DNA of 64,000 nucleotides, from positions 248,001-312,000 of the forward strand of contig NZ_JALHAP010000081.1 of the NCBI RefSeq assembly GCF_025215095.1. Direction: 5' to 3'. Positions within the stretch are counted from its first letter, which is position 1. Each line of letters starts with the position of its first letter. Position numbers and translations under genes: made by a program. The DNA comes from Dryocola boscaweniae (GTDB taxonomy: Bacteria; Pseudomonadota; Gammaproteobacteria; Enterobacterales; Enterobacteriaceae). The notes under the pieces are model-generated. The model saw nothing but the letters and a program-made list of their open reading frames with translations, was not told the origin of the DNA and searched no databases. Shown here one piece after another: positions 39,841-49,827 of this stretch.

Positions 39841-40314
39841 TTATTTCACATACTCGATTTCATTGACGTACCACTGGGCTTCTCCAGCGGGTGTTTGCAC
39901 TACGGCTAAATCACCCACTTCTTTTTTCAGCAGCGCGCGAGCCATGGGCGAGTCGATAGAGATGTAATCCTTGCGGCCAAAAATTTCATCGTAGCCCACG
40001 ATACGAAAGCGCAGTTGGTTACCTTCGTCGTTTTCAATTTCGACCCAGGCGCCAAAGAAAACTTTGCCTTCCTGCTGGGGTGAATAATCGACGATTTTCA
40101 GGTTTTCCAGGCATTTCGTCAGATAACGTACCCGGCGATCTATCTCGCGCAGCCGTTTTTTGTTGTACTGGTAATCGGCATTTTCGCTGCGATCGCCAAG
40201 GCTCGCCGCCCAGGTGACTTTTTTAGTCACTTCCGGACGCTCTTCGCGCCATAAATAATCCTTTTCTTGTCTGAGCTTTTCGTAACCCTCACGGGTAATC
40301 AATGGCGTTTTCAT
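39841..40314 (-). CDS. greB: Transcription elongation factor GreB
   Basis: 157 residues. The N-terminal coiled coil (about residues 1-75) carries the acidic tip SLGDRSENADYQY that enters the RNA polymerase secondary channel and stimulates transcript cleavage. The C-terminal FKBP-like domain contains SPMARALL, the family signature. It rescues backtracked polymerase and favours longer backtracked RNA than GreA. It is transcribed toward yhgF and away from ompR. Confidence 0.96.
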   Translation of the reverse strand: MKTPLITREGYEKLRQEKDYLWREERPEVTKKVTWAASLGDRSENADYQYNKKRLREIDRRVRYLTKCLENLKIVDYSPQQEGKVFFGAWVEIENDEGNQLRFRIVGYDEIFGRKDYISIDSPMARALLKKEVGDLAVVQTPAGEAQWYVNEIEYVK

Positions 40315-40549
40315 CGTTGGGCCTGCAAGGTGGATGACAAAAAGTGATTTAAACCGATAAATCAGGGTGATGGCAATCCCGGCGATTTGCGAGGCAGGTC
40401 ATCGTTTTAGCAAAAACGCGTCTATAACCGACTGTTTAATATGCTTTGTAACAATTTCGACTAGAATATATACCAGATTTGACTGGTCGTATTGACGCAG
40501 TTTTTTAAGAATACGCACTCAACTGTTCGAGCCTTTGGGAGTTATAAGA

Positions 40550-42618
<2,069 letters not shown>

Positions 42619-42631
42619 GCGGTCTGCAATG

Positions 42632-42660
42632 AAAAACGAACCCCTCGGGGTTCGTTTTTT
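42632..42660. terminator. envZ terminator
   Basis: AAAAACGAACCCC-tc-GGGGTTCGTTTTTT is a 13-base hairpin stem with a T-run, 13 bases after the envZ stop. Confidence 0.9.
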
Positions 42661-42670
42661 TATGGCTATT

Positions 42671-42756
42671 GTCGGATGGCGCTGCGCTTATCCGACCTAC
42701 GAAGTGAGAGCATCGTCCGGGTGAATGTAGGGTGGATAAGCGCAGCGCTATCCACC
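42671..42756. repeat. REP pair between envZ and pckA
   Basis: GTCGGAT / ATCCGAC (42671-42696) and GGTGGAT / ATCCACC (42731-42756) are two REP units between convergent genes, followed by a partial repeat CCATCCACCATCCACCG up to the pckA stop. Confidence 0.8.
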
Positions 42757-42782
42757 TTGCCATCCACCATCCACCGAATGAT

Positions 42783-44402
42783 TTAAATCTTTGGCCCTGC
42801 GCTCACCAATGCCGCACCCGCCGGGGTATCGGTGTACTTCTCAAAGTTAGATACAAACAGCCTGGCCAACTGCTCGGCTTTCTCCTGCCACTGTTCTGGC
42901 GACGCATAGGTACTGCGCGGGTCCAGAATGCGAGTATCGACGCCGGCAAGTTCGGTAGGGATCGCCAGATCGAACATCGGCAGCGTAAACGTCTCTGCGT
43001 CGTCAAGCGAGCCATCCAGAATCGCATCAATAATCGCGCGGGTGTCTTTGATGGAGATACGTTTACCCGTGCCGTTCCAGCCCGTATTAACCAGATAAGC
43101 CTGCGCGCCAGCAGCCTGCATGCGTTTTACCAGCACTTCCGCATACTGCGTCGGGTGCAGCGAGAGAAACGCCGCGCCAAAACAGGCTGAGAAGGTTGGC
43201 GTCGGCTCGGTTACGCCGCGCTCTGTGCCAGCGAGCTTGGCGGTAAAGCCGGACAGGAAGTGGTACTGAGTCTGGTTTGCCGTCAGGCGCGAAACCGGCG
43301 GCAGTACGCCAAACGCATCTGCCGTCAGGAAGATAACCTTCGTGGCATGTCCCGCTTTGGAAACCGGCTTAACAATGTTGTCGATGTGATAAATCGGGTA
43401 GGAGACGCGGGTGTTTTCAGTTTTTGAACTGTCGTCGAAGTCGATGGAGCCGTCTTCGCGCACGGTGACGTTTTCCAGCAGCGCATCACGGCGGATGGCG
43501 TGGAAAATATCCGGCTCGGCTTCTTCGGATAAACGAATGGTCTTCGCATAGCAGCCGCCTTCGAAGTTAAATACGCCGTCGTCATCCCAGCCGTGTTCGT
43601 CATCGCCAATCAGGCGACGTTTTGGATCGGTGGAAAGGGTTGTTTTACCCGTGCCGGATAAGCCAAAGAACACCGCGACATCGCCATCTTCGCCCACGTT
43701 TGCCGAGCAGTGCATAGAAGCAATGCCCTTCAACGGCAGCAGATAATTCATGATGGAGAACATCCCTTTCTTCATTTCGCCGCCGTACCAGGTGCCGCCA
43801 ATTAGCTGCATCCGCTCGGTGAGATTAAAGGCGATGAAATTTTCGGAATTCAGTCCTTGCTCCTGCCAGTTGGGGTTGGTGCATTTAGCGCCGTTCATCA
43901 CCACAAAGTCAGGTTCGAATGTTTCCAGCTCTTCAGGGGTTGGGCGGATAAACATATTCTTAACGAAATGAGCCTGCCAGGCCACTTCGGTAATAAAACG
44001 TACCGAAAGACGGGTGTCTGCATTGGCGCCGCAGAACGCGTCGACAATGAACAAGCGCTTGCCTGAGAGCTGTTGGGTGACGAGACCTTTAAGGCTTTGC
44101 CAGGTCTCCTCTGAGAGGGGTTTGTTGTCGTTCTTACCTTTGCCGTTATCCGCCCACCAGAGCGTGTCGCGGGTCGTGTCGTCACGAACAATGTACTTAT
44201 CTTTCGGTGAGCGACCGGTAAAGATGCCGGTATCAACGGCGACAGCGCCGAGGTTGGTTTTTACGCCACGTTCAAAGCCTTCCAGACTGGGATCAAGCTC
44301 TTCGCGATACAGAGTGTCGTAATCGGGATTGTAGAGCACTTCACTCACATCGTTAATACCGTAAGCCTTGAGATCCTGCGGGGTTATACCTTTAACTCGC
44401 AT
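42783..44402 (-). CDS. pckA: Phosphoenolpyruvate carboxykinase (ATP)
   Basis: 539 residues. PckA converts oxaloacetate and ATP to phosphoenolpyruvate, CO2 and ADP, the first committed step of gluconeogenesis from C4 acids. The P-loop kinase-1 motif [11 protein letters not shown] lies near residue 248, and the metal and oxaloacetate sites include MHCSANVG and [11 protein letters not shown]. No frame disruption is seen. The upstream region carries a perfect CRP consensus on its promoter side. It is convergent with envZ. Confidence 0.97.
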   Translation of the reverse strand: MRVKGITPQDLKAYGINDVSEVLYNPDYDTLYREELDPSLEGFERGVKTNLGAVAVDTGIFTGRSPKDKYIVRDDTTRDTLWWADNGKGKNDNKPLSEETWQSLKGLVTQQLSGKRLFIVDAFCGANADTRLSVRFITEVAWQAHFVKNMFIRPTPEELETFEPDFVVMNGAKCTNPNWQEQGLNSENFIAFNLTERMQLIGGTWYGGEMKKGMFSIMNYLLPLKGIASMHCSANVGEDGDVAVFFGLSGTGKTTLSTDPKRRLIGDDEHGWDDDGVFNFEGGCYAKTIRLSEEAEPDIFHAIRRDALLENVTVREDGSIDFDDSSKTENTRVSYPIYHIDNIVKPVSKAGHATKVIFLTADAFGVLPPVSRLTANQTQYHFLSGFTAKLAGTERGVTEPTPTFSACFGAAFLSLHPTQYAEVLVKRMQAAGAQAYLVNTGWNGTGKRISIKDTRAIIDAILDGSLDDAETFTLPMFDLAIPTELAGVDTRILDPRSTYASPEQWQEKAEQLARLFVSNFEKYTDTPAGAALVSAGPKI

Positions 44403-44480
44403 GTCACTACTCCTTAGCCAATTTGTACTGCCTCAGATTGTAGGGTTGTTTATTGGTTGTTAACCGCGACCAAACTCATA

Positions 44481-44503
44481 GATTTGAGCATCCGACTCAA
44501 ATC
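44481..44503. promoter_or_regulatory. Perfect dyad in the pckA leader/promoter region
   Basis: GATTTGAG and CTCAAATC are perfect 8-base arms around CATCCGA. The dyad lies about 80-100 bases upstream of the pckA start and 16 bases from the CRP site. It could be an operator or an RNA hairpin; no known regulator is recognised. Confidence 0.5.
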
Positions 44504-44519
44504 AAGTAGCGGAAAACGC

Positions 44520-44535
44520 TGTGAAGCTAGTCACA
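44520..44535. promoter_or_regulatory. Perfect CRP site upstream of pckA
   Basis: TGTGA-AGCTAG-TCACA matches the CRP consensus at all ten conserved positions, centred about 125 bases upstream of the pckA start. Catabolite control of pckA is established in E. coli. Confidence 0.82.
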
Positions 44536-44664
44536 ACGGGGTGAGAGTATGGCAGGAATTGGCTAAACGTCGGGTAAAATATTCCGAATATGTTAAAAAG
44601 TAGTGCGATAAACGGATGCTTTGTGAATGAGAGCGCTATCGTCAGAAACGCGTTGAAAAAGCAG

Positions 44665-44693
44665 GGCGGATAAGCGGGAAGTCGCTATCCGCC
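44665..44693. repeat. REP element downstream of hslO
   Basis: GGCGGAT (44665-44671) and ATCCGCC (44687-44693) surround a GC-rich loop, just beyond the hslO stop. Confidence 0.75.
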
Positions 44694-44704
44694 GCGGGGA
44701 TAAA

Positions 44705-45583
44705 TTAATGAACCTGCGGGTCCGCCGGGGAGGCATTGTTGCGAATTGCGGCAATGTCCATGGCGTCGAACACATAGTGATTACCGCAGTAGTCGCAGTT
44801 CATGTCGATTTCGCCATCGTCTGCGATGATGCTGTCCACTTCTTCGTCCGGCAGGGTTTTCAGCGCGTCGGCGCAGCGTTCGCGGGAACAGGTGCACTTA
44901 AACTCAACGGCTTGCGGATCGTAAAGCGTCACTTCTTCTTCATGATACAGGCGCCACAGCACGTCATTAGCTGGCAGCGTCAATAGCTCTTCAGCCTTGA
45001 TGGTTTCAGTCAGCGCAGCCAGGTGAGTGAAGTCATCAGCCTGAGCATTTTGCGCCGGCAGAACCTGCAGCAGCATGCCGCCCGCGGCCGGCTGGCCTTC
45101 AACGTCGCCGGTACGGATGAACAGGCGTGTAGGTAGCTGCTCGGAGCGCAGGAAGTAATCTTCCAGGCAGTCGGCCAGCGTATCGCCTTCCAGCCCTACA
45201 ACGCCCTGATAGCGCTCACCTTCAGCAGGGGTAATGGTAATAACCAGGTAACCGTTGCCGACCAGGGTTTTCAAATCGGCATCAGCCGGGATATCGCCCT
45301 GAACGCGAGCCACGCCGCGCATTTGCTGTTTGTTATTGCCGTTGATTACCGCGAGGGTCATCGGACCGTCGCCCTGCAACTGAACGGTGATGTCGCCGTC
45401 AAACTTCAGGGTTGCCGTCAGCAGGCTAGTCGCGACCAGCAGTTCGCCGAGGATTTTTTTTACCGGCTGCGGATAATCATGGTTTTCCATGATGTGCTGC
45501 CAGGTTTCGGATACCGTTACCAGTTCGCCGCGTACGGCATAGTTTTCAAACAGGTAACGATGGAGTTGGTCGTGTTGAGCCAT
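44705..45583 (-). CDS. hslO: Redox-regulated chaperone Hsp33
   Basis: 292 residues, the same as in E. coli. Hsp33 is a cytoplasmic holdase activated by oxidation and heat. The C-terminal zinc switch has the CxC...CxxC cysteines in [10 protein letters not shown] and [10 protein letters not shown] (about residues 232-268); oxidation releases zinc and unfolds the linker. It is 24 bases downstream of hslR in the same direction, so yrfG-hslR-hslO form an operon. Confidence 0.96.
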   Translation of the reverse strand: MAQHDQLHRYLFENYAVRGELVTVSETWQHIMENHDYPQPVKKILGELLVATSLLTATLKFDGDITVQLQGDGPMTLAVINGNNKQQMRGVARVQGDIPADADLKTLVGNGYLVITITPAEGERYQGVVGLEGDTLADCLEDYFLRSEQLPTRLFIRTGDVEGQPAAGGMLLQVLPAQNAQADDFTHLAALTETIKAEELLTLPANDVLWRLYHEEEVTLYDPQAVEFKCTCSRERCADALKTLPDEEVDSIIADDGEIDMNCDYCGNHYVFDAMDIAAIRNNASPADPQVH

Positions 45584-45607
45584 AGTTTTCTCTCATTCAG
45601 GCGGCAG

Positions 45608-46009
45608 CTAGTCGTTGCCGCCGTGTTTAAATTTCATCAGGTCCCGGCGCTCTTTTTTGTCCGGGCGACGGTCCGGGTGCGGCATGGTCAGCGAGTTCAT
45701 TTTGCGTGCCAGCGCCGTTTTTTCCCGTTTTTCGATACTCTCCGCCGTCTCTTCATAAAGCTGCATAGCTTCCGTTGCCGGGCGACGCTGCTCGGTGATG
45801 CCAAGCACTTTAACCGTGCGTTCGTCATTGCCCTGGCGCAGCGTTAGCATGGCGTTGAGTTCAACAATCTTACTGGGTTTACTGCGCTGCCCGTTGTAAT
45901 GCACCTTACCGCCTTCAATCATTTCCCGGGCTACGGCGCGGGTTTTGTAGAAACGTGCTGCCCAAAGCCATTTATCAAGGCGTATGCCTTCGGACGATTT
46001 CTCTTTCAT
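45608..46009 (-). CDS. hslR: Heat shock protein Hsp15, ribosome-associated S4-domain protein
   Basis: 133 residues. An S4 RNA-binding domain fills residues 8-70 (RLDKWLWAARFYKTRAVARE, GGKVHYNGQRSKPSK), followed by a basic tail (MPHPDRRPDKKERRD). Hsp15 binds free 50S subunits that carry nascent peptidyl-tRNA and helps recycle them. Its ATG overlaps the yrfG stop by four bases. Confidence 0.95.
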   Translation of the reverse strand: MKEKSSEGIRLDKWLWAARFYKTRAVAREMIEGGKVHYNGQRSKPSKIVELNAMLTLRQGNDERTVKVLGITEQRRPATEAMQLYEETAESIEKREKTALARKMNSLTMPHPDRRPDKKERRDLMKFKHGGND

Positions 46010-46689
46010 GGCGACTCCTTAACCCGAAGCGAGGGAATCAGGCGACGGTAATCATTCAACGCGGGATGACGCTGGTAGATTTTGTCTGCCATCCCGGAGT
46101 CCGGATTAGTGACGCCAAGGCAGTAACGAATACCAAACTTTGCCGCCGCATCCAGAATCGGCTCGCTGTCATCAATAAATACGGTTCTTGCTTCATCCAG
46201 CCCCGTATGTGCCGCAACGGCCTGCCACAAACGTTGATCCTCTTTCGGATAACCAAATGTGTGGGTGGAAAGCAATAAATCAAGGTGCTGCGCTAAACCG
46301 GTGTGTTCAAGTTTGACTGCCAGGTTATAGGGATGCGCGTTGGTCAGCAGAATTCGCCGTTTACCACAGGCTTTTAACGCATCAAGGAACGGGGCGGTAT
46401 CTTCACGCAGCACGGCATTTGGTCCCTGAGCGGTGGTCATGGCGCAGATATCCAGCCCAAGCCTTTCGCTCCAGTAATCCAGACAGTACCAGTTTAGCGT
46501 ATGTTGCACGGCATGATATTCACGGGCAATCAGCAGGTGTGCTTCATCCAGGGAAATGCCTCGCTCAAGGCTTACGGTTTCCGGAACCAGTTTTTGCCAG
46601 AAGTGGTTGTCAAATGCGAGATCCAGCAGCGTGCCGTCCATATCGAGCAAAACGGTGTCGACGTCCTGCCAGGCAATATCAATATGCAT
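46006..46689 (-). CDS. yrfG: HAD-family phosphatase YrfG (GMP/IMP nucleotidase)
   Basis: 227 residues. HAD motif I is LLDMDGTLLD with Asp16 and Asp18, motif II is LLTNAHP, and motifs III/IV include YPKEDQR and FIDDSE. E. coli YrfG dephosphorylates GMP and IMP in vitro. It begins the yrfG-hslR-hslO group, 58 bases after igaA in the same direction. The C-terminus is slightly longer than in E. coli. Confidence 0.92.
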   Translation of the reverse strand: MHIDIAWQDVDTVLLDMDGTLLDLAFDNHFWQKLVPETVSLERGISLDEAHLLIAREYHAVQHTLNWYCLDYWSERLGLDICAMTTAQGPNAVLREDTAPFLDALKACGKRRILLTNAHPYNLAVKLEHTGLAQHLDLLLSTHTFGYPKEDQRLWQAVAAHTGLDEARTVFIDDSEPILDAAAKFGIRYCLGVTNPDSGMADKIYQRHPALNDYRRLIPSLRVKESP

Positions 46690-46747
46690 GGGTTAAACCT
46701 GATTGGGGGAAAACTGCGCGACAGGTTAGCACACTGTCGCGTGAAGT

Positions 46748-48889
46748 TTAGAACAGCGAACGCACTGCGGGGAGCGGCGTCAACGACGGATTTATGCAGC
46801 TTTCGTAGTATTGCTGGATCTGCGCCAGGCGATTACGGCTGCGGCGATAACGGCGCAGTGCAAGAATACCGTTAACCGCAAGGCTGACTAACATACTAAA
46901 AAGAAGCAACGTCGTGGCGATATAACGCCAAAGGCTGCCGCTGTCCGGGATGCGGTGCAGCGTGACGTGCTGCGTGCCGTTCGCATCGGTGCTCAGGCCG
47001 GTAATAATACCTTCGGCGCCAAAAGGCGTCTGAAGCAGCATATCGGCAAGGCGCTGGAATTCTTGCCATTGCTCCTGTGCGGGGTAGTCATACAGAGAAA
47101 CCGGAGGCAGCGGTTGATCGACCAGATCGCTTCCTTCGTCGCTGATAATGACAAATCCGCCGGGCGCCGGGCTGTTGAGCTTCTGCGCGGCGCGGGCGGT
47201 TTCACGGACGAAGAACGGGGCGGTGGATGTGGTCACCAGATTATCGAGCGACTCGGCGCTGACCGGGCGTAACAGGACGTTTACGCCGTCGAGTTTGCCT
47301 GCGTCGGCTCGTTTGATCAGGGAATCCCAGTCTTTAGTATTGCCAAGGTTAATCAGAGCGTTTTTCAGCCGCACACATTCATCATCCGCCGTGCAAAGCG
47401 CCTGGGTTTTTTGCACGATACCGGCGAAATCATCCAGCAGCACCATCCCCGATTTTTGAATAGCGGTTCTTAACTGCGGATTAACCTTAGAGTCGGCTTC
47501 GGTTTGCGGGTGGATTTGACCGCTCACGGCCTGAATGAGGGCGGTGGCCTTATCCATGATATCTGATTCCGGCAGCGGTAACGGGCGTGCGGTATTCCAG
47601 ACAATTTGCGAGCAGTCAAATGGCGTAAACGGGTAGTTCTGTCTGCTGGAGTAAGTGCCGGGCAAATGGATATTACACATGCCGGTGCCTTTGACGCGTA
47701 GCGTATCGCCGACGCGTAGCTTAGTGTTATTCAGATCTGCAACGCTTGTGGCTTCGATTGACTGCGCGCCTTTCAGCCAGGAGATACTTAACTTAAGCGG
47801 CATCTCAAGCGGAACCCAAATGGTCAGCATCAACAGCACCACCAGTGCACCGGTGGCAATCACCAGGTTGCGCACCCAGTGCTGAATCGGGAAGTTTTTG
47901 ACCTCATCGTGCAGCGACAGAAAGCGCCCCTGGCGCACAACGTTGCGATCCAGATAGATATCAATGTCGGTTTCTTGCCCCAGATCCTGCGCCACGTAGG
48001 GCTGCCAGTGCGGGGGGTAAACCAGATCGATAATGCCCAGAGAGATGTTGTTGATCTGCTCCTGGTTGGATTCGCCAAATAAACCCCAGCGCTTTGGCGT
48101 GCCGCGCAGGCAGTGTATTTCGCGCAGCGTGTTCTTTGCAGGAGGCGCGAATAGCCCCCAAAGACTTGCTGCCAACAGCATGACTGCGCCGCCCAACAGC
48201 CACGGCAACACCACGGAAGGGCTAACCAGACAAAAGAATAACATCATGAACGCGACGCACATAAGAATGGCTTCACGCAGCCCGTCCGGCCGACTCAGCG
48301 CGGCTTCTTCCGGCGTTTCCTGGCGGATATTCAGCAGCTCGATTTGCTCGCTTTCTTCACCGCGAATGGAGGCCTGGCTGGCCGTGGTGCGTTCAAGGGC
48401 GAAGCCCCGATTTTCGCTGCTGTCTTCGCTTAGCGTGTGGCCATTGAGCGAGATCACCAGCGGCACGGTTTCAGTGCGGATCAGCTCAACGTTATTATCG
48501 TTGGTGATGTACTGCTCCCAGAAAGGAGGGAGATGAACTTCAACGGAATCAAGGTAATATCGCCATTTGTTGGCGTCGTCAGTGGACAGGCCATAGCGAG
48601 TGATAGAGCGAGTCAGAGAGAGAACCGTATTGCTCTGCGCATTAAGAACCAGCTTCACCGGCGCGGTACTGGCGCCAGAAGGCCCGACGATATCCTGCGT
48701 GCGGGTTAGCGTCTCAATGTAGTTTTCAACAGCAGTGCGTTCTTCGGCGGTTAACTTGCGCGAGGTCGCTCCGGTAAAGGATTGCGTGTGTGGCAAACGG
48801 GCACGCAGCCTGAGGCTGCGCCAGACCAACCATCCGGCAATCAATACACAGGCCAGCATAGCAGCTAAAAGAAGTAGTAAGGTGCTCAT
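46748..48889 (-). CDS. igaA: Rcs phosphorelay inhibitor IgaA (YrfF/MucM)
   Basis: 713 residues. IgaA is an inner-membrane protein that restrains the RcsCDB envelope-stress phosphorelay by contact with RcsD; its loss is lethal when Rcs is intact in Salmonella. Membrane segments are predicted at about residues 2-22, 205-250 (two), 340-362 and 650-672, with a large periplasmic domain between the last two containing four cysteines. The N-terminus MSTLLLLLAAMLACVLIAGW matches the family. It is divergent from nudE. Confidence 0.94.
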   Translation of the reverse strand: MSTLLLLLAAMLACVLIAGWLVWRSLRLRARLPHTQSFTGATSRKLTAEERTAVENYIETLTRTQDIVGPSGASTAPVKLVLNAQSNTVLSLTRSITRYGLSTDDANKWRYYLDSVEVHLPPFWEQYITNDNNVELIRTETVPLVISLNGHTLSEDSSENRGFALERTTASQASIRGEESEQIELLNIRQETPEEAALSRPDGLREAILMCVAFMMLFFCLVSPSVVLPWLLGGAVMLLAASLWGLFAPPAKNTLREIHCLRGTPKRWGLFGESNQEQINNISLGIIDLVYPPHWQPYVAQDLGQETDIDIYLDRNVVRQGRFLSLHDEVKNFPIQHWVRNLVIATGALVVLLMLTIWVPLEMPLKLSISWLKGAQSIEATSVADLNNTKLRVGDTLRVKGTGMCNIHLPGTYSSRQNYPFTPFDCSQIVWNTARPLPLPESDIMDKATALIQAVSGQIHPQTEADSKVNPQLRTAIQKSGMVLLDDFAGIVQKTQALCTADDECVRLKNALINLGNTKDWDSLIKRADAGKLDGVNVLLRPVSAESLDNLVTTSTAPFFVRETARAAQKLNSPAPGGFVIISDEGSDLVDQPLPPVSLYDYPAQEQWQEFQRLADMLLQTPFGAEGIITGLSTDANGTQHVTLHRIPDSGSLWRYIATTLLLFSMLVSLAVNGILALRRYRRSRNRLAQIQQYYESCINPSLTPLPAVRSLF

Positions 48890-49223
48890 GCTTTCCCCAT
48901 CAAATAATCGTTTTCTTATTCAAGCGCAGCAAGTTGCACCCCTTCACAATGTTATGGGTGTAAGAATTGTTATCGGCAGGTATGAATAAGAACTTGAGAC
49001 ATATTTATAAGGGCACAACCTGCGGTAAACTGATGTTAGCAAAGCGACTTCCCGGTAAATATCAGCAAATTCCTATTTCATTGCTGGCTATTGACATATA
49101 AGTCAGCGCCGTTCATGGCGATATGAAGTTACAAAAATGTAAATAATAACCAATGTACATTGCGCGAGATGTGCGGCATACCGCACAATAGCTTTCTGTT
49201 CCCACAGTTAAATCCAGCCCCCC
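48890..49223. other. igaA-nudE divergent intergenic region, no gene seen
   Basis: 334 bases, moderately A/T-rich. TTGACA at 49091-49096 fits a -35 element toward nudE, but I cannot pair it with a good -10 at normal spacing. No supported ORF, repeat or small RNA is visible. Confidence 0.4.
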
Positions 49224-49784
49224 ATGAGCAAATCCTTACAAAAACCGACCATTTTACATGTTGAAACCGTGGCCCGTTCACGTCTGTTTAATGTCGAAAC
49301 GGTGGACCTGGAGTTTAGCAATGGCGTTCGTCGCGTGTATGAACGTATGCGTCCTTCTTCGCGCGAAGCGGTGATGATAGTCCCAATTGTGGACGACCAT
49401 GTGATCCTGATTCGTGAATACGCCGTTGGCACAGAATCTTATGAGCTTGGCTTTTCTAAAGGGCTGATTGATCCGGGTGAAACCGTATTTGAAGCGGCAA
49501 ACCGCGAGCTTAAAGAAGAAGTGGGTTTTGGCGCAAATGAACTGACCTTCCTCAAAAAGCTCACCATGGCGCCGTCTTATTTCTCAAGCAAAATGAATAT
49601 TGTGATTGCGGAAGGCCTTTATCCTGAATCTCTGGAAGGTGACGAGCCTGAAGAACTCCCGCAGGTTCGCTGGCCGCTGACGTCGTTAATGGATTTGCTG
49701 GATGAAGAAGATTTCAGCGAGGCGCGCAACGTCAGCGCCCTGTTCCTTGTCAGGGAATGGCTGAAAGAGCAGGGACGTTTGTAG
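49224..49784 (+). CDS. nudE: ADP compounds hydrolase NudE (Nudix)
   Basis: 186 residues. The Nudix box is visible as GLIDPGETVFEAANRELKEE followed by VGF (about residues 80-102). NudE hydrolyses ADP-ribose, NADH and Ap3A-type dinucleotides. It is monocistronic between the divergent igaA and the convergent mrcA, with a shared terminator after the stop. Confidence 0.95.
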   Translation: MSKSLQKPTILHVETVARSRLFNVETVDLEFSNGVRRVYERMRPSSREAVMIVPIVDDHVILIREYAVGTESYELGFSKGLIDPGETVFEAANRELKEEVGFGANELTFLKKLTMAPSYFSSKMNIVIAEGLYPESLEGDEPEELPQVRWPLTSLMDLLDEEDFSEARNVSALFLVREWLKEQGRL

Positions 49785-49792
49785 AAATTCAT

Positions 49793-49824
49793 AAAAAAGC
49801 CCTTCAATCTGAAGGGCTTTTTTT
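49793..49824. terminator. Bidirectional terminator between nudE and mrcA
   Basis: AAAAAAGCCCTTC-aatct-GAAGGGCTTTTTTT lies eight bases after the nudE stop and just before the mrcA stop on the other strand. Confidence 0.9.
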
Positions 49825-49827
49825 GCA

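Noticed and set aside
42671..42756. Repeated palindromes considered as a CRISPR array
   Set aside because: Only two dissimilar REP units with no regular spacers; they match REP elements elsewhere in the window.
47148..48536. Several plus-strand frames opposite igaA
   Set aside because: They are antisense to a complete 713-residue membrane protein and share no family motif.
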